Shown here: positions 13,814 through 20,370 of the stretch, one piece after another
Layout: the number at the start of each line of letters is the position of its first letter
Numbering within the stretch: the stretch's first letter is position 1
Virus record (IMG/VR): IMGVR_UViG_3300042868_002839
Location: 1 to 20,370 of that record
DNA length: 20,370 nt
DNA from: a virus
Direction: 5' to 3' (one strand)
Program-made: the position numbers and the translations under genes
Notes under the pieces: model-generated
The model's database searches: none
What the model was told of the DNA's origin: nothing
Seen by the model: the letters and a program-made list of their open reading frames with translations, nothing else

Positions 13814-15588
13814 TGGCTGAACAGATTGTCCAGATTAAATCCGCGCCCGGCATTAAGCGGGACGGGACGAAGTTTGAGGGCGACCAATATGTTGACGGGC
13901 AGTGGGTGCGCTTCCAGCGTGGCCTGCCGCGCAAGATGGGCGGCTACCGCTCGATCAACAAGTTCCTTCGCGACCTACCGCGTGCGCTCCACGAGTACAC
14001 GCAGGACTTGCTGACGTACATCCACGCAGGGTCGGCCAGCCGTGTGGAGCGCTTCTATATCGACGGCGGGTACAACACGAGCGTCATCACCGACCGCACA
14101 CCCACGTCAGGTTTTACAGTAGCCGACGGAAACATGTGGCAGTTCGCCACGGCGTATGACACGACGAACGGTAACCAAATCGTCGCACAAGTTGCGCCGA
14201 ACCTGAACTGCATATGCAACAGCGACGGCGGCGCGCTCTTTGTTGGCGACCTCCTCGGCACGTCGGCCCTGACGCAAGTCACTACGGTGCCCGCCAACTT
14301 CAGCGTCACTGGCGGCGTCGCGTCACTGCCACCATACACGTTCGCCTTCGGCAACGACGGCTATGCGGCGTGGTCCGTGCCCAACGACCCCGCAGACTTC
14401 ACCAGTTCCGGTGCAGGAAACGCGTACATCACGGGGCAGAAGATTGTTAAGGGTATGCCTCTGCGTGGCGGCCCCGGCAACAGCCCGTCTGGCCTGTTCT
14501 GGTCTGCCGACAGCCTCATTCGCGGCACCTATGTCGGCGGCACGGCGGTGTTCCAATTCGACACCATCAGCGCGCAGTCGTCGATCTTGGCGGCCAACAG
14601 CGTCATTGAGTATGACGGCATCTTCTACTGGATCGGCACTGACCGCTTCCTGTCGTTCAACGGCGTCGTGCGCGAAGTCGAGAACAATATAAACCTGAAC
14701 TTCTTCTTCGATAACCTGAACTACGAGCAGCGCCAGAAGGTGTTTGCCATGAAGGTGCCGCGTTTCGGCGAGATCTGGTGGTGCTTCCCGTTCGGCGACA
14801 GCACCGAGCCGAACCATGCCGTCGTCTACAACGTGCGCGAAAACACATGGTACGACACCGCACTGCCAAACGGCGGACGCGGCGCGGGCATTTTCCCTGC
14901 CGTATTCCGCAAGCCGCTCATGTCTGGCGTTGCGCCGCAGGAGGCTGAGGCCTTTAGCGTTGCCGTTAATGCGGCTGGCACTGGCTACGTTGCGGGTAAC
15001 ACACTCGCCGTCGTGGGCGGTATCGGGACCATAACGACCGAGCTGACGGTGTCCACGGTTAACGGCACGGGCGGCGTTACTGGCGTAACGATTAGCAACG
15101 CGGGGCAGTATAGCACCGCCCCAACCAACCCAGTCAGCGTGACTGGCGGCGCTGGCTCTGCCGCGACGTTCAATGTCACGTTTGACAACCCGTACAAGTT
15201 CTGGGTGCACGAGGTCGGCACGGACGAGATTGACGGCCTGACGCTCAACCCGATACAGTCGTTCTTCGAGACAGCCGACTTATCGCTTCCCGCCACGTCA
15301 CAAATCAACAAGTCGCTGCAAGTGCTGATGCTTGAGCCAGACTTCGTGCAGAGCGGCGACATGACTGTTCAGGTCATGGGCCGTGCGAACGCGCGTGCGC
15401 CAGAAGTCAACGGCATCGTCATGACGTTCCCTGAGACGCCGCAGACCCCGCAGGAGCAGGTCGTCTTCCTGAAGACACAGCGCCGCGAGCTGCGCTTCCG
15501 CTTCGAGAGTAACACCCTCGGCGGCGACTATCAGACTGGTCTTATTTTAGCTCACGTCCAAGAGGGCGATGGGACGACGCTCGGCTGA
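13813..15588 (+). CDS. P22 gp10-like packaged DNA stabilisation protein
   Basis: The ATG overlaps the previous stop (TAATG). The 591-residue protein opens with QIKSAPGIKRDGTKFEGDQYVDGQWVRF and RGLPRKMGGYR, then a propeller-like body with NMWQFATAYD, a WSVPNDPADF strand, FWSADSLI, YDGIFYWIGTDRFLSFNG, NFFFDNLNYEQRQKVFAM and EIWWCFPFG. These are hallmarks of gp10-type proteins, which plug the portal and stabilise packaged DNA at the tail neck. Residues about 382-456 form a Gly/Val/Thr-rich insertion (GTGYVAGNTLAVVGG, then VTGGAGSAATF) set before NPYKFWVHEVGTDE. The last part resumes the gp10 pattern (PIQSFFETADLS, FLKTQRRELRFRFES). It acts in the virion neck; assignment is confident. Confidence 0.82.
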   Translation: MAEQIVQIKSAPGIKRDGTKFEGDQYVDGQWVRFQRGLPRKMGGYRSINKFLRDLPRALHEYTQDLLTYIHAGSASRVERFYIDGGYNTSVITDRTPTSGFTVADGNMWQFATAYDTTNGNQIVAQVAPNLNCICNSDGGALFVGDLLGTSALTQVTTVPANFSVTGGVASLPPYTFAFGNDGYAAWSVPNDPADFTSSGAGNAYITGQKIVKGMPLRGGPGNSPSGLFWSADSLIRGTYVGGTAVFQFDTISAQSSILAANSVIEYDGIFYWIGTDRFLSFNGVVREVENNINLNFFFDNLNYEQRQKVFAMKVPRFGEIWWCFPFGDSTEPNHAVVYNVRENTWYDTALPNGGRGAGIFPAVFRKPLMSGVAPQEAEAFSVAVNAAGTGYVAGNTLAVVGGIGTITTELTVSTVNGTGGVTGVTISNAGQYSTAPTNPVSVTGGAGSAATFNVTFDNPYKFWVHEVGTDEIDGLTLNPIQSFFETADLSLPATSQINKSLQVLMLEPDFVQSGDMTVQVMGRANARAPEVNGIVMTFPETPQTPQEQVVFLKTQRRELRFRFESNTLGGDYQTGLILAHVQEGDGTTLG

Positions 15589-15824
15589 TGATCGACCCGC
15601 GCAACATGACTTGGGACGACTGGGCCTGTTCAGTTATACTGTCCGTCAACGACGCGTGGGCATTCGGCACGCCTCCCGAGGAGGCCGAGTGGCAAGGCTG
15701 GGCAATAGGGCTGCTGCGTGCCTCCCCATTTACGCAACAAATTATTCCCGATCCGTATCAGTTCTCTGATTGGCGTGAGTGGGGAATGCGTGTATATCCA
15801 ATGCTCGAAGGTAAAAGCTCATGA
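15588..15824 (+). CDS. Small acidic phage protein between gp10-like and ejection genes
   Basis: This 78-residue protein starts at an ATG overlapping the previous stop (TGATG). It contains MTWDDWACSVILSVNDAWAFGTPPEEAEWQGWA, a PFTQQIIPDPYQFSDWREWGMRVYPML tail, and an unusually high tryptophan content (six W). No TM or signal peptide. The stop overlaps the next start as ATGA. The pattern is recurrent in marine phages at this locus as an unknown. It may be a cofactor for neck or ejection protein assembly, but this is only positional. Confidence 0.65.
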   Translation: MIDPRNMTWDDWACSVILSVNDAWAFGTPPEEAEWQGWAIGLLRASPFTQQIIPDPYQFSDWREWGMRVYPMLEGKSS

Positions 15825-18184
15825 ATTACATCCCCGGCTTCAGCAACTATCTGGAAACGTCCATGCCGCGCTACGCGAAGGGTGGCCCTGCGCGGTTCGC
15901 TGGGGAGGACGTTTATGAAGGTGAGATGATTGCCCCGCCCGTTGAGCAGCAGTATCTGCCTGCCGTGCAGCCGATGACACAAGAGGCCGTAGCGCCTGCC
16001 GCAGCTCCTTACGTTGAGCCGTACCAGTCCCTCCCCGCCGCGCAGCCGATGACACAGGAAGCTGTTGCGCCTTACGACCTCGGTGCTTTGGCTGGTCTGG
16101 ATTTGAGCGGACTGAACTTCGGCACAGACTTTGGTGGTGGCGCTATGGGCGGCCAATATCAGCCCGATCCAAACCTACAGTATATCGGCGCGCCAAAGTC
16201 TAACAAAGGCAACGCCACTTCGCAGACGGGTGGAAACACTTTTGCGGTGCGAGCCGATCAGCCGGTGCGCCTCGTCGACCATCGCACCAATCAGGTTGTG
16301 TTCGAGGGGTCGGGCTTCGACGCCGCACGCAAGGCAACTGAGTTAGGTCAAAGCCTTACGGACCAGTTTGGTCGCAAGGCGAATTACAGCATTCAGACCG
16401 CAGACCCAACTGGTAACTATTCGACCGTTGCGTACGAGAAGAAGAACAAGAGCACGCTGGGTAAGATCGCGGACGTGGCGGGGACGGCGCTACCAATCGC
16501 AGTCAGCCTCATACCCGGTCTTCAATTCCTCGGCCCCGTTGCTTCTGCCGCTCTCGCTGGCGGTGCGGGTGCCGCGCTGAAGGGCAACAATATTCTCAAG
16601 GGCGTTGCTATGGGCGGCTTGTCTGCCGCTGGCGGTCAAGTACTCGGCCCTGCACTTGGGGCCGGAGGCGCTCTCGGCACTAACTTGGCCCCGAAACTCG
16701 CCACTGCGATAGGTACGGGCCTCGGCTCAACCGCAGGCGGCTTGGTTACCGGCCAGAGCCTGAAGAACTCGCTTCTCGGCGGGGTAGCTTCCGGCGCGCT
16801 TAGTTACGTCGCGCCCGACATTCAACGCGAGCTGGGCATAAGCTCTAAGTCTGGCAGTATCTTCCGTGGCGGTAACACCGCCGCAAGCACTAGCACCGGC
16901 GGCGACGCCGTTTACGGAGGCCCGAATGCGGACATCATAGTCAACGCTCCTGCCTTCTCAACGCCAAACATAAAGCTCGGTGGGTTCAAAACGCCGACGC
17001 AAAAGTATTTGGATGATGCCGCCTCAGACGAATTTAGCGACCCTCGAACAGGTCGGCCTTACAACACCGGGTACGACGGCGACCTCATCAATGTCACCGG
17101 CTCGGTCCCCGGCGCGGTTACCGGTGGCTTGAACTTAGCTGGTCCGACGGGAGGCCCCGCCGCGAACAACACCAACGAGATTGTCGTAACGGGCCAACGC
17201 CCCGGTGCGGTTACGTCTTTAAGCGGTTTGATAGCGGACCCTGCTATAAACACTACCGACGATATTGTCGTTTCAGGAAAGCGCCCCGGCGAGGTTACCG
17301 ACAGCTCCGAGCAGATCGTTGTAACGGGTAATAAGATTGAGCGGCCCGTTACTGGCGGCCTAAATCTATCGCAAGATTTGCTCACCGATATCAATCAAAA
17401 GTCTGAAGCGGAAAGAAAGGCTGAAGAAGCTCGGAAGAAGCTCGGCCTTGAACAATACCTGCGCATCGCGGGCCTTGCCTCTGGTCTCGTCGGCGGCCTC
17501 AGTGGCGGTAAAGGCGGCACAGGCCAAGCTGGCACGTACACCCGTGGCGGCACAGGTCGCTTGAACCCAATCTTCTCGGCCAAGCTGCCATCCGCAGGCG
17601 GCCTCGGCGCTATCGGCATGAACCGCACCCAGCGCCCGATGGGCGACGTAGACTGGCTGACTTACGGCACACGGCCTGAGCTTAGTTTCTTCGACTACTC
17701 GCCACGGACTGCGTTGCCGACACCTGTCACAACGCCCGTGCCCGGCAACCCCGCCGGACCAATCATGGCTGCGGACAGACCAGTCGGGACGCCAGCGCAA
17801 GGCGACTACTCAATGTACCACCCCGATTACCGTCCCGGCGGCAAATACGGCCCGTCGATGTACGTCCCCGACGACATGCGTTTCGCTGAAGGCGGCATGT
17901 TCGCCGCAAAGGGCGGTGGCTCACCACGCCGCACTGAATTTGCAGTCAATGGCCCCGGCACTGGACGCAGCGACGACATCCCTGCGGTGCTGTCCGACGG
18001 TGAATATGTCATCGACGCCGAGACTGTCGCCCTACTGGGCGATGGGTCGAGCAAGGCTGGCGCAAAGAAGCTGGATGAGCTTCGAGTTAAAGTTCGTAAA
18101 CACAAGGGCAAGAAGTTGGCAAAGGGCCGTTTTAGTGCTAATGCCAAGAACCCCGAAGCATATCTGTCTGGAGGACGCGTTTAA
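15821..18184 (+). CDS. Large probable internal/ejection virion protein
   Basis: The ATG overlaps the previous stop (ATGA). The 787-residue product begins with a basic RYAKGGPARFAGED segment, then two LPAxQPMTQEAVAP repeats (residues 46-59 and 71-84). Residues about 214-335 are Gly/Ala-rich and amphipathic (ALPIAVSLIPGLQFLGPVASA, AGGLVTGQSLKNSLLGG), a composition common in DNA-ejection proteins. A region from 371 to 515 carries several IVVTG-type motifs with RPG-AVT following. A short charged helix (EAERKAEEARKKLG) precedes a flexible Gly/Pro part. The C-terminus has AEGGMFAAKGGG, GRSDDIPAVLSDGEYVIDAETVALLGDGSSKAGAKKLDE, a domain widespread in phage structural proteins. No signal peptide. It is most likely packaged and ejected with DNA; a tape-measure-like role is the alternative. 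Confidence 0.65.
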   Translation: MNYIPGFSNYLETSMPRYAKGGPARFAGEDVYEGEMIAPPVEQQYLPAVQPMTQEAVAPAAAPYVEPYQSLPAAQPMTQEAVAPYDLGALAGLDLSGLNFGTDFGGGAMGGQYQPDPNLQYIGAPKSNKGNATSQTGGNTFAVRADQPVRLVDHRTNQVVFEGSGFDAARKATELGQSLTDQFGRKANYSIQTADPTGNYSTVAYEKKNKSTLGKIADVAGTALPIAVSLIPGLQFLGPVASAALAGGAGAALKGNNILKGVAMGGLSAAGGQVLGPALGAGGALGTNLAPKLATAIGTGLGSTAGGLVTGQSLKNSLLGGVASGALSYVAPDIQRELGISSKSGSIFRGGNTAASTSTGGDAVYGGPNADIIVNAPAFSTPNIKLGGFKTPTQKYLDDAASDEFSDPRTGRPYNTGYDGDLINVTGSVPGAVTGGLNLAGPTGGPAANNTNEIVVTGQRPGAVTSLSGLIADPAINTTDDIVVSGKRPGEVTDSSEQIVVTGNKIERPVTGGLNLSQDLLTDINQKSEAERKAEEARKKLGLEQYLRIAGLASGLVGGLSGGKGGTGQAGTYTRGGTGRLNPIFSAKLPSAGGLGAIGMNRTQRPMGDVDWLTYGTRPELSFFDYSPRTALPTPVTTPVPGNPAGPIMAADRPVGTPAQGDYSMYHPDYRPGGKYGPSMYVPDDMRFAEGGMFAAKGGGSPRRTEFAVNGPGTGRSDDIPAVLSDGEYVIDAETVALLGDGSSKAGAKKLDELRVKVRKHKGKKLAKGRFSANAKNPEAYLSGGRV
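15956..16072 (+). repeat. Duplicated QPMTQEAVAP coding repeat
   Basis: Two in-frame copies of LPA[VA]QPMTQEAVAP are encoded at 15956-15997 and 16031-16072. DNA identity is high and the intervening residues are Ala/Pro/Tyr-rich. It indicates a recent local duplication in the flexible N-terminus of the large virion protein. Confidence 0.75.
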
Positions 18185-19227
18185 TGGCTGTCAGTTCATT
18201 TCTAGCTGAAGGGATGGAAATCCCGCAAGGCTCGGCCCTCACGGACATGACCAAACAGCAGGTGCTACCTGAGTGGTACACCAATTATGCGATGGACATC
18301 TTGGCGGGTCAGCAGGCCATAGCCGGTCGTCCGTATGCGACTGCGCCTATGCCACGCGTTGCGGGCTTCACGCCGCTGCAAGAGAAGTCCTTCGGCCTGA
18401 CAGAGACTGCGGCTGGCGCGTACCAGCCTTATCTCAGTCAAGCCACGACTGCCGCACAGGCTGCCGCAGACGCGCCGGGCGCGCTAAACGTAGCGCAGCC
18501 TTACCTAACGCAGGCGGGTCAGACATCCGTGTCGAACATCGGCCAGTACATGAACCCGTACAACGAGGCCGTCACCAACCGCATTGCCGAGTTGGGCACA
18601 CGCAACCTCACCGAAAATATTATGCCCCAGATCGAGGGGCGCTATATTCAGGCCGGTCAACTCGGCTACGGTGCCCGTGACGGCGCGGGCACGCCGTCGG
18701 GCATGATGACCGACACTTCACGCGCCGTTCGTGACGTTAGCGCCGACATCCTCGCGCAGCAGGCGAAGGCTCTTCAGTCTGGCTACTCTGAGGCCGCAGG
18801 GCTTGCAGGCACCGACTTGTCGCGCTTTGGCACACTCGCAAACACGATTGGCGGCTTGGCGCAGACACAGCAGGCACAGCAGCTCGCGGCATCCGGCGCT
18901 CTGTCGAACCTTGGCGCACGGGCGCAAGAACTCGGCCTCACTGGCGCGAATGCGATTGGTAACGTCGGCGCGCTGCAACAGCAGTTGGGTCAGAAGAACC
19001 TCGACGTGGCATACGCCGACTGGTTGCGTCAGCAGGGCTACGAACAGGAGCAGATCAACAACCTGCTCAAGACGTTCCAAGGCGTCGCCTCCGGTGTGCC
19101 GAGTGCATCGCAAGAGTATGGTCTTTCACCGTCGGGCGTCAGACAGGAGTACTCATCGACTGGTAAGGACATCGCCAGCGCGCTAACCGCTGCGGCGGGT
19201 ATCGTCGGCTCCTTGAAGGGTAAGTGA
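18184..19227 (+). CDS. Probable internal virion protein, Ala/Gln-rich
   Basis: The ATG overlaps the previous stop (TAATG). This 347-residue protein begins with SFLAEGMEIPQGSALTDMTKQ, then LPEWYTNYAMDILAGQQAIA and PRVAGFTPLQEKSF. The middle includes NIMPQIEGRYIQAGQLGYGARD and ADILAQQAKALQSGYSEAAGL, the last part is Gln/Ala-rich helix (LAQTQQAQQLAASGAL, VGALQQQLGQKNLDVAYADWLRQQGYEQEQ) and it ends in an AGIVGSLKGK tail. This helical, Q/A-rich, repeat-like composition and its place between two other probable internal proteins fit ejection or core proteins of short-tailed phages. There is no signal or TM. The stop overlaps the next start (GTGA). The function is inferred, not shown. Confidence 0.65.
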   Translation: MAVSSFLAEGMEIPQGSALTDMTKQQVLPEWYTNYAMDILAGQQAIAGRPYATAPMPRVAGFTPLQEKSFGLTETAAGAYQPYLSQATTAAQAAADAPGALNVAQPYLTQAGQTSVSNIGQYMNPYNEAVTNRIAELGTRNLTENIMPQIEGRYIQAGQLGYGARDGAGTPSGMMTDTSRAVRDVSADILAQQAKALQSGYSEAAGLAGTDLSRFGTLANTIGGLAQTQQAQQLAASGALSNLGARAQELGLTGANAIGNVGALQQQLGQKNLDVAYADWLRQQGYEQEQINNLLKTFQGVASGVPSASQEYGLSPSGVRQEYSSTGKDIASALTAAAGIVGSLKGK

Positions 19228-20000
19228 CCGTGGGAAGCCCACCCCTCGCGCAGTGGCAGATTGACCACATCCGTAAAATGCAGGAAGAATTGGGTTCGCC
19301 CGACACAGAGGAAGTTACGATGGACGAAGATTTAGGTGCCCTCGGCACTGTCGCTGACGTAGATGCCGCAGACGCGGAAGTCGGTGGTCTGGCGGTGTAC
19401 AGCGATCCGGCTGTCCGCAGTGCTATGGCCAACCTCGACAAGCTCGCAAAGGAGCAAACGTCTCGGTATGACGCGCTGGAGAAGGCTCTGGCGGAAAAAC
19501 GGTACGGCCCTTCGTTCAGCGAGCGCATGTTCCAGTTGTCGGCGGCGTTAGCCCAACCGACAACGCGTCGTGGCTTTGGCGGCGTCTTGGAAAACATCAC
19601 GCCCGTCTTAGCGGCGCAGCAGAAGGCCCAGCGCGAGGGTAATATCAGCCGCCGTGAGGCGCTTGATAAGCTGAGCGCCGACAGGCTCGCTCAGCAGGTG
19701 GGCCTCGCCAAGCAGGGCTTGACGACGTCGCTCGCTATGGCGAATATTAACGCAAAGGCTAAAAAAAGCGAGGAGCCAAAACTCGTGTTTGCCGATGGCG
19801 CTTGGCGCGTCCAGCCGGGGACAGGCAATTACCCAACCATGCCAGCTATGGACCAATTCGGAAACTACGTCATCACGGACAGGCGGCAACTTGAGTACTT
19901 ACCGCCTAACACCCCCGTAGTCGAAGTTGGACAGGATCCAATGAAGCCTAAATATGTGCCAGATCGCGCTAACCCAGATCGCGCTAACCAAGATCGCTAA
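19224..20000 (+). CDS. Helical virion-module protein with a DRANP tail repeat
   Basis: GTG 19224 overlaps the previous stop; GTG 19230 is an alternative. The 258-residue product is acidic near the N-terminus (EEVTMDEDLGALGTVADVDAADAE), then a predicted helix (ANLDKLAKEQTSRYDALEKALAEKRYGPSFSERMFQLSAAL), a QPTTRRGFGGVLENITPVLAAQQKAQREG segment, another helix, then KLVFADGAWRVQPGTGN. It ends DRANPDRANQDR from a 15-bp tandem repeat. Patterns like AALAQPTxxxGFGGxLxN are seen in phage structural operons. I cannot assign a function; a virion or ejection-associated role fits the context. TAA at 19998-20000. Confidence 0.62.
   Translation: MTVGSPPLAQWQIDHIRKMQEELGSPDTEEVTMDEDLGALGTVADVDAADAEVGGLAVYSDPAVRSAMANLDKLAKEQTSRYDALEKALAEKRYGPSFSERMFQLSAALAQPTTRRGFGGVLENITPVLAAQQKAQREGNISRREALDKLSADRLAQQVGLAKQGLTTSLAMANINAKAKKSEEPKLVFADGAWRVQPGTGNYPTMPAMDQFGNYVITDRRQLEYLPPNTPVVEVGQDPMKPKYVPDRANPDRANQDR
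19961..20000 (+). repeat. 15-bp tandem repeat at gene end
   Basis: The units AGATCGCGCTAACCC (19961-19975) and AGATCGCGCTAACCA (19976-19990) are followed by AGATCGCTAA, in which a stop arises. In frame they encode DRANPDRANQDR. Copy number changes by slippage would lengthen or shorten the C-terminus in multiples of five residues. Confidence 0.8.
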
Positions 20001-20014
20001 GCCGGAGAAAGAAT

Positions 20015-20370
20015 ATGGTTCAATCACTTCTAGCGGGCTTACCTGACAAGCCAACACCTACGCGCGAGGATCGCAAGGACACCGCATCTACGGAAAGTAC
20101 GGTGGCTGGTACCGAGCGCGTGGTGAAGCTCACACCGCTTGAGGCTGAAGAAAAAGAGCTTTCGATTGAGGCGAAGCGGCGTAAGAGGGACGAGGATGCT
20201 GCTGCGAAAGAGGCAGCTAAAGCGGCGCAGGCTGCGGCTGCCCAGAAGAACCGCGAGCAGATGCGTAACTTTCTGGAAGACATCCAGCGGGCGCGCAAGC
20301 TGCTGAGCAATCCTATGGCTACCGGCCCTGCGGCGCAGCTTACTGGCGGCATCTACAGCACACCTGCGTA
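20015..20370 (+). CDS. Start of a coiled-coil-rich virion-module protein (partial)
   Basis: ATG 20015 follows GGAGAAAG and the frame stays open to the window end, giving 118 codons and two extra bases. Visible residues begin MVQSLLAGLPDKPTPTRED, followed by ERVVKLTPLEAEEKEL and a charged Ala/Lys/Glu helix (EAKRRKRDEDAAAKEAAKAAQ), then REQMRNFLEDIQRARKLLSNPMATGPAAQLTGGIYSTPA. The PMATG-x-x-x-Q-L-T-G-G-I segment resembles a motif I recall from phage structural proteins that go on to a conserved SPTGGALGQVSE-type domain, which would lie outside the window. It is the last visible gene of the neck and ejection module. The remainder is not available, so function is not assigned. Confidence 0.6.
   Translation, partial: MVQSLLAGLPDKPTPTREDRKDTASTESTVAGTERVVKLTPLEAEEKELSIEAKRRKRDEDAAAKEAAKAAQAAAAQKNREQMRNFLEDIQRARKLLSNPMATGPAAQLTGGIYSTPA

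Noticed and set aside
14323-15210. 295-residue open frame on the - strand
   Set aside because: It lies wholly within the gp10-like gene, whose motifs are clear, and its R/A/V-rich translation has no family pattern.
1-20370. Prophage or integrated element
   Set aside because: No integrase, attachment site, repressor or bacterial gene is seen, so a free phage genome is the simpler reading, although the window alone cannot exclude a prophage.

Overview
The window is a stretch of the late (virion, host-recognition and lysis) region of a tailed dsDNA bacteriophage (Caudoviricetes). I recognise 29 protein genes, all on the + strand. They are packed almost without gaps: about a dozen of 28 junctions are ATGA, GTGA, TGATG or TAATG overlaps, and the longest gap is 70 bases. 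There is no integrase, repressor, replication gene, tRNA, insertion sequence or CRISPR array. A gp10-like neck-completion protein beside an adaptor of the SU10 type, followed by Gly/Ala-rich probable ejection proteins, suggests a short-tailed (podovirus-like) phage. The gene repertoire resembles uncultured marine or freshwater phages. The host is not identifiable, but a lipoprotein, holin-like proteins and a GH19 muralytic enzyme fit a Gram-negative host. Sequence is GC-rich by eye.

Layout: (1) 1-750, the end of a head-tail connector-type protein and a small protein with a degraded zinc ribbon. (2) 747-6495, adhesins and fibres: a 763-residue repeat-built fibre, three small beta-rich proteins (two clear paralogues and one relative), and two paralogous Fn3 plus Gly-rich adhesins. 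(3) 6499-8499, a fibre-associated small protein, a 2-oxoglutarate/Fe(II) oxygenase and two conserved phage proteins of unknown function. (4) 8512-9531, a six-repeat propeller-like adhesin with a good sigma70-type promoter just upstream. (5) 9541-11863, a small helical protein followed by the lysis cassette: one-TM protein, lipoprotein, two paralogous two-TM holin candidates (the second with an EF-hand-like tail), GH19 endolysin and a small membrane protein. (6) 11872-11894, a perfect 9-bp GC hairpin that separates the cassettes. (7) 11934-20370, the neck and ejection module: adaptor, beta-rich structural protein, P22 gp10-like stabilisation protein, a small gene, a 787-residue probable internal protein, two more probable internal or structural proteins, and the start of a further one that runs off the window.

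Read together, module 7 would close and fill the portal side of the capsid and supply proteins ejected with the DNA, modules 2-4 would provide receptor binding, and module 5 would release progeny. The most unusual signals are a set of TonB-box-like motifs repeated inside the 787-residue protein, a duplicated holin with a calcium-loop-like tail, a promoter dedicated to the propeller adhesin, and N-terminal motifs shared among the three adhesins that look like a common virion attachment signal. No family assignment here was checked by a database search; all come from reading motifs and remembered family patterns.
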